NCBI GenBank assembly: GCA_008360955.1
Contig: LUCM01005575.1
Location: 279,880-343,879 of the forward strand
Direction of reading: 5' to 3'
DNA from: Fasciolopsis buskii
Taxonomy: Eukaryota; Platyhelminthes; Trematoda; Plagiorchiida; Fasciolidae
Length of the DNA stretch: 64,000 bases
Position 1 is the first letter of the stretch, and each line of letters opens with the position of its first letter. A program made the translations under genes and the position numbers. Shown piece by piece: positions 37,196 to 48,579 of the stretch. The notes under the pieces are model-generated. The model made no database searches. It was not told where the DNA came from and worked only from the letters and a program-made list of their open reading frames with translations.

Positions 37196-40132
37196 GCGCA
37201 TTGCTCACGCAGGCTCCACTCGTGCGCTCCGATGGGATGCTGACACCACCGGCCCTGGACAACATTGATATACGTCGCAAAGAATTGTATTCTGCGACGC
37301 TGCGATGGGTACTGCCGTTAGGTTTAAGGAGCTGTCTCGTCGAAGTTTGTTGCTACCAGGACTCATCACTTGGGCCTGTGCCATTGCATCAAGGTCGATG
37401 CCAGGTTTTGGAGACAAAGGAAGCTGGTATTTGCGACAAAGTGCATCAGCGACGGAGTTATCCGCCCTAGAGAAATGCCGTATATCCGCAGTGAACGCTG
37501 AAACAGTCTAATTGGCAGTCCTCACGTGGCGAGTATCGGTCTAAAGTTGAATGCAGCGTACACACCAGCCGTTTGTGATCTGTAAACATCTTGAACGGGC
37601 GACCCTCCAATGCGCGTCTGAAGTGCTGGGCAACAAGGTAGATGGCAAACAACTCCCTGCCAAACGTGTTGTATTTCGACTTTGTTGGCTGCAATCACTT
37701 GGAAAATAATGCTATAGGCCTCCAAGAACTGCCAATGTACTGTTGAAGTACAGCTCTAACTGCAATGTTTTAGGCGTGAGTTACCAGAGATATGGATGCT
37801 GAAGGATTGGGATATGTGAGTTGCGCTACTTTGGTGATAGCGTCCTCCATGAAAACGAAAGCCTGTTTCGCATCATGGGGGAACGGAAACTTACGATGAC
37901 GCCCTGCGGAATATCTGTAGGGAGAGGAAGTATTTCTTCACAAACAGTGATAAAGTGCTGATAAAATTAAATCGAGCTAACAAATTACCGTAGTTACCGC
38001 CAAAAATGAAGCTCTGGGCAGTCCCGAATAACAGTGATCTCATCCGGCAATGGAGCTGTACCTGAAGACGAGACGATATGTCCTAATAATATGACGCTGG
38101 GTCTTCCAAGCTAACACTTTAAAGCCTTAATCGGTATCTCATGTTGGCTGAAGCGGAAGAAAAGAGCACGCAGGTGAGCGAAGTTTCGCTCCTCCAGGAG
38201 GCTCGCTATTGGGGTATCGTCTGGGTACACATAAATGTTCCCCAACCCGCTCGTGACCCCGTGCAAAAACCTTTGAAAGGGCCTGAAAGGCATCCTTACG
38301 AAGTCGAACAGTCTGAAAGGTGTGGTCACGGGCGGTTGTTGTCTGTCTCCCCTGCGGGGATTTCATTGAATGCTCCTACTAAATCTATGCGGCTGAGGAT
38401 CCTGAAACCGGACGGCGACGCAGTGAGGTCCTGTGTGATGGGAATCGGGTAACCATCGGGAGGCGTTGACCCCTTTAAGTGCTTTATACTCCCCATACGG
38501 TCTCCAGTCGCCGTTGCACTTGGGGACCCTGGTAAGAGGAGAAACTGAACGACTACTGGGAAGTCGGATGATTCCCAGCTCCAACATGTGATCGGATTCT
38601 ATCTCGGCTAAGCGGAACTTGGCAGGAGCTGGGCGACGAAGCCTACGAAAAGTTGGGGTCCTGTGGTCTCTATATGATGGGTTACCCTAGTAGTGACGGA
38701 AGGAGGTGGACCGACGTGTCGCAGTATGCCCGGGCAGTCGCTCACAGTATGACTGTCGAGCTGGCGGTTTGGCGTACTGGGGGCGTGATTTGGTTGACAA
38801 CGGCGTGCTAGCCGATCACGGTCAGCGAGGTTTGGCGGTCTATCATTTTCCCTGCCGAGCGCTGACTAACAGGGCGAAAGGCTGAAGGAAGTCTGCGCCA
38901 ATAATAGGGTATAAATCGGCGGCGACGGTGAAACCCCGACGAAGTTTATGAATCAGGCCTAGATCGGGGATGAGGTAACGATGTCCATACGCGTGGATTT
39001 CCGTGCCGTTCTTAGTCCGTAGCTTCTCCGCTCGTGCCACGGCCAATTTATTCGGGTACCTAGGGCTTACACTAGCCTCGGCACCTGTATCCTTCAGGAC
39101 TAGTCCGGTAGTCGTCTTGTCCTTGACTTTATGAAGACGACAGTTGATAGATAGCTTGGTGTCGTGTGCTGCAACCACGAACTGGGAATCTTATTTTCCT
39201 GTTTCTTACTTGAGAACGTGCACCCGGAGTCATATCGTTCTGGCAAATCACCAAAGCGGTTATGATAATTACAGTAACCTCCAGCAGATGGCAGGAAGTT
39301 TCGCCTGGTAGAAGGTTAACTTCACATGTCTCGGCTCGGGCTGAACCGATTTCGTCGCAGATCCCCATCAAGTGTCATTCGTTGCATCGTTCCATCGATC
39401 CTTGTCAAAATGGTTGTTTATTCGTCCCGTGAAGGTAGGGATGCGGCTATGATGGACGATAATCTGCCTGACACTGGACACCTAGACCATACCGCGACAT
39501 GATATCATCAGCGATTTCGGTGGTATCCTCTATTTAATACTTACGGGCGGCAAGGGAGGTAGATTTGGCGGGAGCCGTTGAAGCCATAGCTCTCTTAACA
39601 TCGAGTTGTCGCCGAACGTTGTGCTATTTTGACGCCGTCTTCCCCGCAGTAGTACGAAGGGCCTTTCGTTCCCGAATTCGACCCCTCGAAGCAAGTGTCG
39701 GATGCACTTATCTTCATTCTGGGGGGTCTGGGTTATAACCGCCTCTTTGAATGCGCAGTGACTGCGCGAAGGTACTATGATGTCCCTAACTTGAAGGGTT
39801 ACATCTGGAGGTAGACGACCCGCAACCCATCTAAAACGGCTGACCCAGCCAGTTATCATTTAATTCTCGAACTCCAATTCGACGAAGGCAAACCAAAGTG
39901 GAGGATAAGAGAGCATGAACGACGGGATGTGAAGTGATAAGCCTCTACTGTTTGGTCCGGCGACGGTTTTTTCACGGCGAGCATGACACCGCAACTGAAA
40001 AAATGACGTGAACGAAACGTGCTGAAAACTACCAACAGCAAAACGCGGCAATTCATAACAACAAAATAAAACAGCGGTGAATAGAGGCAAAAAGGCAAGG
40101 AGGAATAGGTAATAACGTAACAAGTCAATCAC
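37196..40132 (-). mobile_element. truncated Ty3/gypsy LTR retrotransposon, CsRn1-like (gag-PR-RT-RH-partial IN)
   Basis: Minus strand, 5' to 3'. The gag capsid region (40100-39530) contains PPLWFAFVELEF, RLPPDVTLQVRDII and MLRELWLQRLPP, all typical of CsRn1/gypsy gag (FDDS.LRELFLQRLP). The aspartic protease (39178-38843) has DTGAEASVSP. The reverse transcriptase follows in two frames: LGIIRLPSSRSVSPLTRVPK...GDWRPYGEYKALK (38587-38450), then IYVYPDD (about 38230), where Pro replaces the usual Leu/Val of Y(L/V)DD. RNase H (37694-37467) contains FTDHKRLVCTL. The start of integrase (37417-37205) reads ILCDV...PGPVVSASHRSA. The integrase core, both LTRs and intact frames are missing, so it is a pseudogene. 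The left end is cut by the plus-strand CR1 relic. Confidence 0.88.
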
Positions 40133-40139
40133 TTCAGCC

Positions 40140-40800
40140 TTGCCTAGTTGTAAGGCTCTTTTGTCTTAACGCAGATCTCGCATTACATTTGATCCTCTTT
40201 AACCGTTGAGGCCACTTGTGCGTCACCCTTACTCGGCTCTGTGAGATTGCAACGCTGACAACCCAAACACTCGACCGGTAAAGTGAGAAGATAGTCGGAA
40301 GCAGTGGAAGGTGGAATAATTTTCAACCGGAGCTCGCTAGCGGAGCGTGCGTGATCGATACGCAGATGGTGACCGCTCTGGGTGTTCTACGTTCGGTTAA
40401 AGAGATGATCCGGAGGAACTGGTCTAGGTGGGATCAGTGCACGAATTCAAAGGGGGGCTAGAGAATTTAAGACAGTCTTTTCATGGAGAAGAGAGTGTTT
40501 GAATTGTAGGTCGAGAGGAAGGTGTTTTGTTGATTTTCCCCCTTGATGGTGATAGGAATGAGAGTTTGAGTCGCATGCATGAATCGTGCTTTCACCTTGG
40601 GAACCGAAAAGGGCTTTCGCCCTCCTGTTATCGAAGTATCGTCTAATCCAAGGTGCTCTCGGTGCAAGAACCTTAACCTTCAGGCATCTCGCCGTACAGT
40701 CCTGCCATCTAACTGGAACTGGAGCTGAACTGACCTTCGGTTGTTTGGCTGTACTGCGGGTTCATTTGCTGAGTCAGTCCGCCAAAGTCTTAGTTCGAGG
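40140..40800 (+). other. 5' flank of the thymosin gene
   Basis: Between the gypsy gag end and the thymosin start codon. No recognisable coding sequence. The promoter and any 5' UTR exon of the thymosin gene should lie here, but no clear TATA element or initiator could be assigned. Confidence 0.4.
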
Positions 40801-40805
40801 TCGAC

Positions 40806-43800
40806 ATGAGCGGTGAACCGGACGCGCAGGCTGTTCTTAAGGATATCAGCCAGTTTGATCAGACGAACCTGCAACATGTGGAGACAAAGGAAAAGAATGT
40901 GTTGCCCACAAAGGATGGTTAGTTCTTTTCTTGTGACTTTTGTTTAAATTAGTGTCTGCGAAATAGTGGCTTTTCGGCGTCACTTCATTTCCACTCCGTT
41001 CTACCAATAAGGAATTTTCTGAGTTCAATTAAGGTAACCTTCAGCGGCTAAGTCCCGGAATCATGCTTCTACCCACGTAATTCGTGATGCAGTTGACTAC
41101 GTCGTTACTGCGCGAGGTGTCCATCTTGCTAGTCGTGGTGTCGTTTCTCATTTTGGTTATTTGGCCACGAGAGAACTGGCTTTGCCCTTGGCTTCGTGAA
41201 TCGAGTGCTAATTAGGCAGACCTCACTATAACCCGCGTCTGGCGAAACCTCGCTCAATGGTCATAGCTTTTATTCTGGCATGTGGTCTTCAACGAGGACG
41301 AGTTCTGGCCTTCATCTCATGAAAACTGCTGAGAATTTCAGGCCATGTACCGGGCAACGTATTTGCTGTTAATGAGTTCACAACCAAAGGTCAGTGCACT
41401 ACTAGCTGCCAACTGCAAATCCTTCCATCGGCTTCTTGCGTACACAAATTCGGACAAGTTAACCCAACGCCAGTCCGCCGTCGGAGGCATGTCGATTCGC
41501 TAAGTAGCTTGCATCTGTTGGATGTTCGAGTGTCTTGCGGCGAGACTTTCAAGACCGCGTATATTTATACCACCGCACCCTAGGACCTGTAGTTGACTTG
41601 AGTTGGCGCTGGTGTCCTGCCTCCGGGGCGTCGATCGGGCATCAGGGAAATAGAACAAAATATAGTATCTTCCGTTGTTGACAGACCATATGCAGGTTAA
41701 TTTTCTTTTATCTGGGATACTGTTGACCTAGAAAAGTCTTAGTGAGGAGCTTACGAGCAAGAACACTGCCCAGGTGGTGAATAGGTGGATTCGACCTTGC
41801 GAGCAACCTTGATGCGCTCTATTTACTGTGGAGTGGAACTCCCACCAGGGGACAGTCTTTGACTCAGCATGCAGATAATATCGCCTTGCTGAGTGATACT
41901 GAACAGGTAATTCAACGCACGCTAGACGCGTGGCGGTATGTGGCTTTGCACTATCAAAATACAAGGTGCTTCTTCAACACTGCAGAAACGACCGAACCTG
42001 CACTCACCATTAATGGTGATTGATTAGAAGCAGTCAATAGTTCCAAGTACCTTGGTAGCCAGATCATACCTGGTTGAGGCATTGAAGAGGTTACATTACG
42101 AATTGCGAAGACCAGATCAGCTTTCACGAACCTACGACACTTGTAGTACGGCCATGACATCTGCGTTTCCCTCAAGGGATGGATATACAATGCCACAGCT
42201 CGCAGTGTTCCACTTTACCTTTGTGAGACTTGGCCGATCCGCGTTGATGATTCCGGACGAATTTCTGTGTTCAACCACTGATGTCTCCGAAGCATTGCTC
42301 GTGCCTGGTGGGAATATCGGGTGAGGAATGACGAGGCGCGTCGTCGTGTGTTGGGTGCAAACAGTTGTCCTCTGATTGAAGTAGTCGGTGTACGTCGCCT
42401 TCGGTGGCTTGAGCACGTATTGCATATGCCCTCCCATTGTCTACCTTTTCGTGAGCTTTTTGCGCATGCTGGACAAGGCTGGGAGAAGCGATGTGGCGTT
42501 ACGGCTGTGACTTGACGTAGAGGTATGAAGAAGTTAGTCTCGGTTTAGCTTTCGGTTTGTGCTTCCGTTTTTGTGGTTGGGATCTGGATGAGGGTTGTTG
42601 CTGGTTGGAGAAGCTGAGAAAAAGGGCTCAGAACCGGCATAAGTGGTGCGAATTCTGTGGCTTGTCTGTAGAACTCATCCTTAAGAGCAATCGTAAACAA
42701 CCAAAAAATTCCAAAATATATACGGTGAGAGCAGAAAAAACGGTTGGCTTGTTATTTTTATTATTGTCAATTTTATGCCTCTGTTTGTCCCACCTCTGCA
42801 GTTCTATTTGCATGTTCCCTTGACATCGTGTTTGTCCTTAAGTCGGTGTATTGCATGTATACATATATATATATGTACCTATGTATATATATATGTATAT
42901 ATATATATATTATACATCCGTACATATATATATTGTGCAAATCACTGCATCTAAAACGAAACGCTTTCTAGGGAATGGACTGTATTCCGTCTATGGCGCA
43001 ACATCCAAGAATATGGCACGAAAGCTCCAAGTTCCGGGGTTCCCTTTAACCTAGGTGTACTCAGTGGTCCATTGCTATCAAGGTCTGAACTAAAGTGGAT
43101 CTTGACCGCTGTTGCGGTGGACATTTAACGATGTGTCGACTGACCATTGTTATCTTTCAGGTTTCATCCAGCGGAAGACAGTCATGAATTGTGTACGAGT
43201 TTTGTTTCTTCGCTAGTATATAATCAGTAAATAATTAGAAAGCGCTGCGAAAGTAATTCGTGTCACACTTGTCTTTTTTCTCGACAGCGATTGAGAAGGA
43301 AAAGACAGAAAAACAGCTCATGGATGAAATAACAAAGGGCACCCATTTGAAGCCTACCACACCCGTGGAGAAAAATAAACTACCCACAAAAGCAGGTATG
43401 TTCCATTGAGCCTTTCCAATTTGGGGGAGGTTCCCTTGTATTATAACAGTCGTTCACTGTCCGAAGTTGCTTTTGCACAGCATCTTTGACCTTACATCTT
43501 TTCCATGCTTGCTGATGTGTGGCAGGCGGCAGATACCATTGATTTGTTCCACTTAGGACCCATTCTAAACAGTACATAGTTCTCACTTGGCTCCTGTTGA
43601 AATTGGGTACCGGCGGTGCAACCCATAGCAACCCATAGCTGTCTAAGTTATCTTTCCTAATACAGGTCTTTTTTCCTATTCCTTTTTCCATTGGATCTCA
43701 CTTTTGACTCATCTTATGGTCTTATTGCAACCAGTAACTTTTTTGAGTCCATGACTGCTTGTTACACATTTGTATAGTCGATATCCATATAACTTTCATG

Positions 43801-44011
43801 TACGGTGCCATGTCAGCGATTAGCTATCGCTGGTGAATTGTTTAATTTTCCTTTGAAGATCGGGCTACACTGCATCTAAATCATTTTCTTAATACGGTGC
43901 CAGATATTAACTTTCGTGCTGCACTTGCCATATATAATCTGATATACGTACATTCACCATATTCTTTTGATGCCCTTTTCAGATATCGAAGCCGAAAAGG
44001 GAGCCAAGTAA
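40806..44011 (+). CDS. beta-thymosin family actin-binding protein, two repeats, complete
   Basis: Exons 40806-40917, 43288-43395 and 43983-44011 give 249 nt (82 residues plus TAA). The ATG is preceded in frame by TAG at 40791. Introns are GT/AG: donor GTTAGT at 40918, acceptor TTTTTTCTCGACAG ending 43287, donor GTATGT at 43396, acceptor CCCTTTTCAG ending 43982. Both introns are phase 1, so the 108-nt middle exon is a symmetric 36-residue repeat. Repeat 1 has LQHVETKEKNVLPTK and repeat 2 has LKPTTPVEKNKLPTK; compare the family actin motif LKKTET...EKN.LP(T/S)K. The protein ends IEAEKGAK. Beta-thymosins bind monomeric actin in the cytosol and control filament assembly. Repeat 2 departs more from the actin motif (Pro and Thr in place of Lys-Thr). 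The precise splice joins and the complete reading frame make this a confident call. Confidence 0.93.
41700..42700 (+). mobile_element. RTE-clade LINE relic inside thymosin intron 1
   Basis: Plus-strand frames carry the C-terminal part of an RTE reverse transcriptase. There is an ISARI..-like stretch near 42100. A segment that would read (D)EARRRVLGANSCPLIEVVGVRRLRWLEHVL.MPSH follows from about 42325. A frameshifted GWDLDEGCCWLEKLRKRAQNRH block lies at 42575-42640. These are the conserved C-terminal blocks of fluke RTE elements. The insertion has the same orientation as the host gene and is inactive. Confidence 0.85.
42857..42934. repeat. AT/GTAT microsatellite in thymosin intron 1
   Basis: Runs of TATATA, GTATATATATATGTA and ACATATATATAT flanking a short unique bit. 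It directly follows the RTE relic. Confidence 0.9.
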
Positions 44012-44440
44012 AGATGAGGATTCTTGTGGCGCCGCCTTGTGCATTCCGTCAAAGCCATAACGCTTTGTATAATCGTCATCGGCTTTAAGGCAGTTTCATT
44101 TGTTTTTGATTTATTTGCAACTTTGTCATATTGCTTTTTCACAGATATAAATATATTGTATGATAATTGATAATGTCTCATCTCGATCGTGCTCTTGCTG
44201 CAAACCGTTGTGGAACTTAAGCTCGAATTTTAATCCCGCTTTTCCGCGTGATCATGAAGAAAAACCACTTAACTGACGCAATTTTAAAGCAAAGCCACCT
44301 TAGGAGTCAGTATTACAGCCAGCGGTATCTCTCATAGGAACTAATATCCTCGTCCATCCGGAAATTCGCAAAAGGCTTTAGGGTCCTGTTGGCTTCTCAT
44401 CATAATTCGTAGGTGCAACCAAGTTAGGGATACGTTTCGC
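44012..44440 (+). other. probable 3' UTR and downstream flank of the thymosin gene
   Basis: Follows the TAA stop. No AATAAA is visible close by. TATAAA at about 44146 could serve as a variant polyadenylation signal, which is a guess. Confidence 0.35.
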
Positions 44441-44600
44441 ACTCGTTCTTGCAGGCAAAGATTTTTATGAAGTAAACTGTTTTGATTATTTGGATGGGAC
44501 TGCGTTTCAATGGGTAGTCGTATGTCGAACGAAATGGCGTTTGCCGATTTGAGACATTTATAGTGTTTGCGCAATACGCGGGTATCGACTAAAAAGCCTG
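44440..44600 (+). mobile_element. small RTE LINE fragment
   Basis: The plus frame reads RMSNEMAFADLRHL near 44520-44560, matching the R(I/M)SKARMAFANLRHLWRR block of RTE reverse transcriptases. Nucleotides resemble the same block at 51890-51920 in a separate RTE copy. Only a fragment is recognisable. Confidence 0.5.
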
Positions 44601-44604
44601 CTCA

Positions 44605-45590
44605 CATAGCGGCGGTACGGCCGATCCAGATACGCGACTAAGAAATATGTTCTTTACGGATTGTGTAAACATCGTTTTATTCGTAGTACTGATGGAATTC
44701 TGTGGAAGGATTTTCTCAATACGCTAGTTGGGCGCAGGGTACTGAGCACTACGCTTTAACAATTGGAAGCAGCATTGAGTCGAGGTAGGCTGTAAAAGGT
44801 TGGGTTGTGTTGGCATTCCCACAAACCATCGTCGTCGTTCTGCGGTAAAAGCAGAGCAAACTCCACCGACCACTACACTTCCACTGGAGTTACAGATTGC
44901 TCTGGGAGTAGACGTGCAAGGTGGTTTAGGAGTGGACCCACACAGGCGGGAAAAGAAGTTGTAATAGCCAACACACGAAGTACAGTCTAGCTTTACAGGC
45001 GCACGTTTCCAGGCTTTCTGACTCGACGGCAAACGAGCGCTATCTCTACTGTTTTCGATTCGCTACTCTAACTTTCAACGTTCTTAGCCTGCTGGATGAT
45101 TGGCCTTCTATACCCCAACAACAAAGATGAGAGATACCTGTTCTACTTAATTTCGATGCACATTTTCTCATTCCACGCTTCCACGTCATCTGTTAATCCC
45201 CATATGGTTCCGCCTCCAGGGAGGAACGAAAATTATGCATGATACGACAGATGAGTATTCGTCATACGCAACTCCTAACCCAGCCAGCGAAGTCTACTAA
45301 CCTTCGTACGCCCACTGAACACTTGCCTTACCGTTCGTTCTTCGAGGCAATTGGCTTTTGAGAAGATTAATCGAGATGGTTGGTCGATCATACGGAAAAA
45401 AGTGTGAAAACCTTAACCCACGGGGTGCCTGGTGTTGCGTCCAATTAGACCACTTGGTTGGAATGCACAGTATTCTCCCACGAAGCAGGTAAGGGCTTTA
45501 GATGACATTCCTAAATGCTGCGGTCGATTCGTTCGAAATCCTCCCTCATCTGAATGATTCGTCAACAGATTACTTGGCATTTGGTTTAGG
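44605..45590. other. unassigned
   Basis: Between two RTE fragments. Probably older parts of the same repeat cluster, but no block was recognisable. Confidence 0.3.
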
Positions 45591-45594
45591 CCGT

Positions 45595-46790
45595 TTCTCT
45601 CCTAAGTGGACGATACTATTAGATGGCAGTCAAAACCAGAGCACTTCGGTGCAAAATGAATGGCCGTAAAAGGGGACTGAATTGCGCTTCATGGGATGCA
45701 GGCCTAGCTCCTATACTCAATGTTTCAGTTGCATAAAGTGGTTTGTCGATAATTCCATTGCATGTCGGGGCGAACTCACGACAGAAACATTTCTTCCGGT
45801 AGTCGTTAGGCCACATAGACACCAGTTTTTTCAGCTTAGCCTCGATTCGGTGGGACCAAGGGGTTTACTCGTTAAGCGAAGTTGCGAGTCCAAATAGGCC
45901 CCGGTGATCGAGACGTTTTGCTCGTTACCAGAAACAGATACTCGTGGTGCACTTCTTCAAGTGAAGTGGTGGTCAGGGTCTGAATTGAAATGCTTATACC
46001 AAGCCAGAACACGGGGGCTTGCTAACTGACGCACCCCAGGTTGCGCACTGTGGTGCTGGCGGTCGATTTGGAAAACCGTTTAGAGCTTCATGGGCCTGAA
46101 GGTTTCTTCCACTATAATTCATAGTTGCTGATAAGTTTCACACTTTCGAAGTGTAAAATGTTGCAGCACTGCACTGTTTCTAGGCTGGATCTTAGTCCTG
46201 CAGTGGAACTGCAGGTTGAGGTGGGTACATTTGGTCAGTTAGTTAGTTGTATCCCGCCTGTAGGTCGCATTGTACTCACTTTTACAAAAAGCCGCTTGGC
46301 ATTCATCAATTTGAGGTGTCTATGGTGTCAGCGTGATGTCCTGCTATCGATCAAATTTCGAGTATGCGCAGCAGCCATGGGGTCGGCATTGCTCTATGGC
46401 TCCGAAACGTGGCAGGCGATAGATCTGTGAAGACTTGGTTGTCTTCGTAGTAGAGCGTGGTGGGGAACTTTTGTGAGTAACTCAGAAACTAGGCGTGAGG
46501 TAATGAGTCTTGTGGTTCATTCTTCTGAAGAGACACTGAATAAGAATTGGTTAAGGTGGTTGGGGCAAGTTCTGCGCATGCCCACAGAACGACTGCCTCG
46601 TTGTACACCGTTCCCCGAGGAAGGCGATGTTTGCAATCTGCTTTGAGGTGGCCACTCGAGGACATGGGAAGAATGTATGAAAACTCTAACCAGTGAACTG
46701 ACTCTTGTAGGTGCAGTTAGGCTGGCGGACTGGGGTTCACGAGATCCTCCGAAGCCATTGCTGTGAACTGAGTGATATGCTTCAATTCCG
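45595..46790 (+). mobile_element. RTE-clade LINE relic
   Basis: The plus strand shows IKWFVDNSIACRGELTTE (about 45736-45790), corresponding to L..LY..T...VR..GEL(T)TEF. It continues with a GM.F..SK(R)KML-like segment near 46140, a LLYGSETW block near 46390 (frame reads ALLYGSETWQA), and LTSELTLVGAVRLADWGSRDPP at 46685-46760, the conserved C-terminal LT..L..VG..RL.GWG.RDP. Several frameshifts and stops. Confidence 0.8.
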
Positions 46791-47840
46791 TAGTCACTGG
46801 CGTCCTTGCATCTGAAACCTTTCTTCTATATAGTTCTTCAATTTACTATTTTGCCATTGATCCCTACTAAATCTCGTTCATTTTTTCTTTTCGAGTAAAT
46901 GGTACTGTGCGGTAGCAAGGAAAGACAGAGCACAGAACTAAAACTGAAACTGTCAATACTACGAAGATAGTCTTCGCACATCATCTGTCCATGACGGACA
47001 TGTTCCCCAGTCGCATATCTTTAGCGGCCTTACTGCTGCTGTGAGTGCTAGCACTTTGGTCGATACCGGCACGTTGCGCCAACACTACAAATCTATCTTT
47101 TCGGGCCGTCTGTATACACGAAAAGGCTTTATCCGACATACAACCACGTGGTGATATTCAGCTATCCAAGTAATTAAAACCATCTGCTAGATTAAATTCT
47201 TTGCCTGCAAGAGTGAGGCTCAGTTAAGAGTTAACGCAGCTTTGCGACAGCATTTTACGCTCCGAAAGTGCAAAGCACATCCCAGACGTAAGCAAACGGG
47301 GTTCATAAGTAAGGGACTAAATTTTCTCGGGTCTTCACTTCGTATGTGAACATCGTCCGCATGTAATTGGTCAAACATTTCCAGGTGTAAGCATAATTTC
47401 TCCCAGTATTCTCAAATATAGATAGGATTGTCTCCATGGTCATCTCAAGTTGAAGATCACCAAAATCAAGATCTCGCCTTCGACAATACGGTTACAAAGG
47501 ATGGGGAACAGAAACGAATTTTTCCATCTAGCCCTTCAATTAGGGACAACCTCATAGAGCTCAGCGATTGACTAGGTCAAGCGTCGAATTCCCATCAGGA
47601 AAGGTAGATCATAGATCAAGGTGGGCGCACCTGTTCTTACGTTTGACCATGTGGGTAATCGGTTTGATACTCATGTGTCCGCCTTTAGCGAATATCAGAT
47701 GATAGACGATGCGCGAGAGCAGTTTTGGCAGCATACTTACCAAACTAATTCCTGTGTGATTTTCGCACGCGGACTTGTCAGCCTCCTTGTAGATCGACAC
47801 AATCACCAGTTCACACTAATCCTCAACAATCTACGCCTCA

Positions 47841-47942
47841 ATTGTGAATGATATAATGTTAATAACAGCGTTGTTGGTAGATGTAATGCGCCAACGTTTC
47901 GGCTACCGTGGGTAGTCTTTCTCAAGGCAAGTTTTGCAATCA
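47841..47942 (-). repeat. 102-bp dispersed element with target-site duplication (hammerhead-like hairpin), copy 1
   Basis: On the minus strand it starts TGATTGCAAAACTTGCCTTG and ends near TTCACAAT. It is flanked by AATCTACGCCTCA (47828-47840) and AATCTACGCCCCA (47943-47955) on the plus strand, a 13-bp duplication with one mismatch. The opposite arm of the inverted repeat (near 51090) has the site once, with no element. The core has a hairpin (GACTACC-CAC-GGTAGCC, one mismatch) followed by CGAAACG. A second copy is at 63136. Confidence 0.75.
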
Positions 47943-47979
47943 AATCTACGCCCCACTTCAGATTGTTATCTCCGATGTT

Positions 47980-48579
47980 AACACGATCCGCAAAATAGAG
48001 CTAAAGCAGCCCATCAGCTCAGGCATTCCTAGGCCTTCTAAATGAACCTACTTCCCCGATGAATTCCACTTCTGATGGGTGATTGGTATACACTTGCGTT
48101 GTTTCACTTGTAGATTAGCTGGAGGGCTCACTGTCTAATTAAACCAATGAAATTGCTCTTTGAGATGTTTTTCTGACGTTGTGGGTGATACTCCTGAAAA
48201 CGAATCAGTGTGCTGTCGCCTCCCTGGTCATTTGGCTTATACTTTGCTTTCGTGTACCAGTACTGCTAAGCAGTTGGTAAATTTTGGGGCTATTGCTGAT
48301 GGTTGCAACCTTATTCATTTCCCTACATTTTCTGTTGGTCACTTCTCAGGATCCTGGTAAACAGACATCCAGAGGGCTTGTGCGCCTCATTGTGTGTGAG
48401 ATCGCAGTAAGGACATAGATCCGACCATCTAACAGAACAAATGATATTGTGGATATCAATCGGTTCTGTGGCTATCATAGAATGGAGTCCTGCCTAACTC
48501 TGTGCTCATATTGCTTTTGATCAATTGTACATGTTTTCTCGGATTCCGAGCACTTCGATCAGATAATAACCGCATAGAA
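47980..48579 (+). repeat. left arm of a 600-bp inverted repeat
   Basis: Reverse complement of 50471-51070. Reading block by block I found no mismatch; paired coordinates sum to 99050 throughout. The first mismatch outside the arm is at 47979/51071. The spacer between arms is 1891 bp. Confidence 0.92.

Larger units (their letters stand above)
46950..48579 (-). mobile_element. RTE-clade LINE relic, left copy of the inverted pair
   Basis: Read from 48579 downwards. First comes an endonuclease-RT linker region (a KHLKEQFHW-like segment near 48150). VIVSIYKEADKSACENHTGISLVSML (47806-47720) is the V(P)(I/V)(F/Y)K.GD..SCENHRGISLV block. A DLDFGD segment near 47480 stands for the Y/F-ADD box. Then come GMCFALSERKML (about 47280) and GFNYLDS.ISPRGCMSD (about 47200-47150). 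The first 600 bp (47980-48579) are the perfect inverted-repeat arm; the rest is much more diverged from the right copy. Confidence 0.8.

Noticed and set aside
48160..48360. A 66-residue frame repeated exactly at 50690-50890 on the other strand, considered as a duplicated small gene
   Set aside because: Its identity is explained by the 600-bp inverted repeat; it does not read in the RTE frame and shows no protein features.
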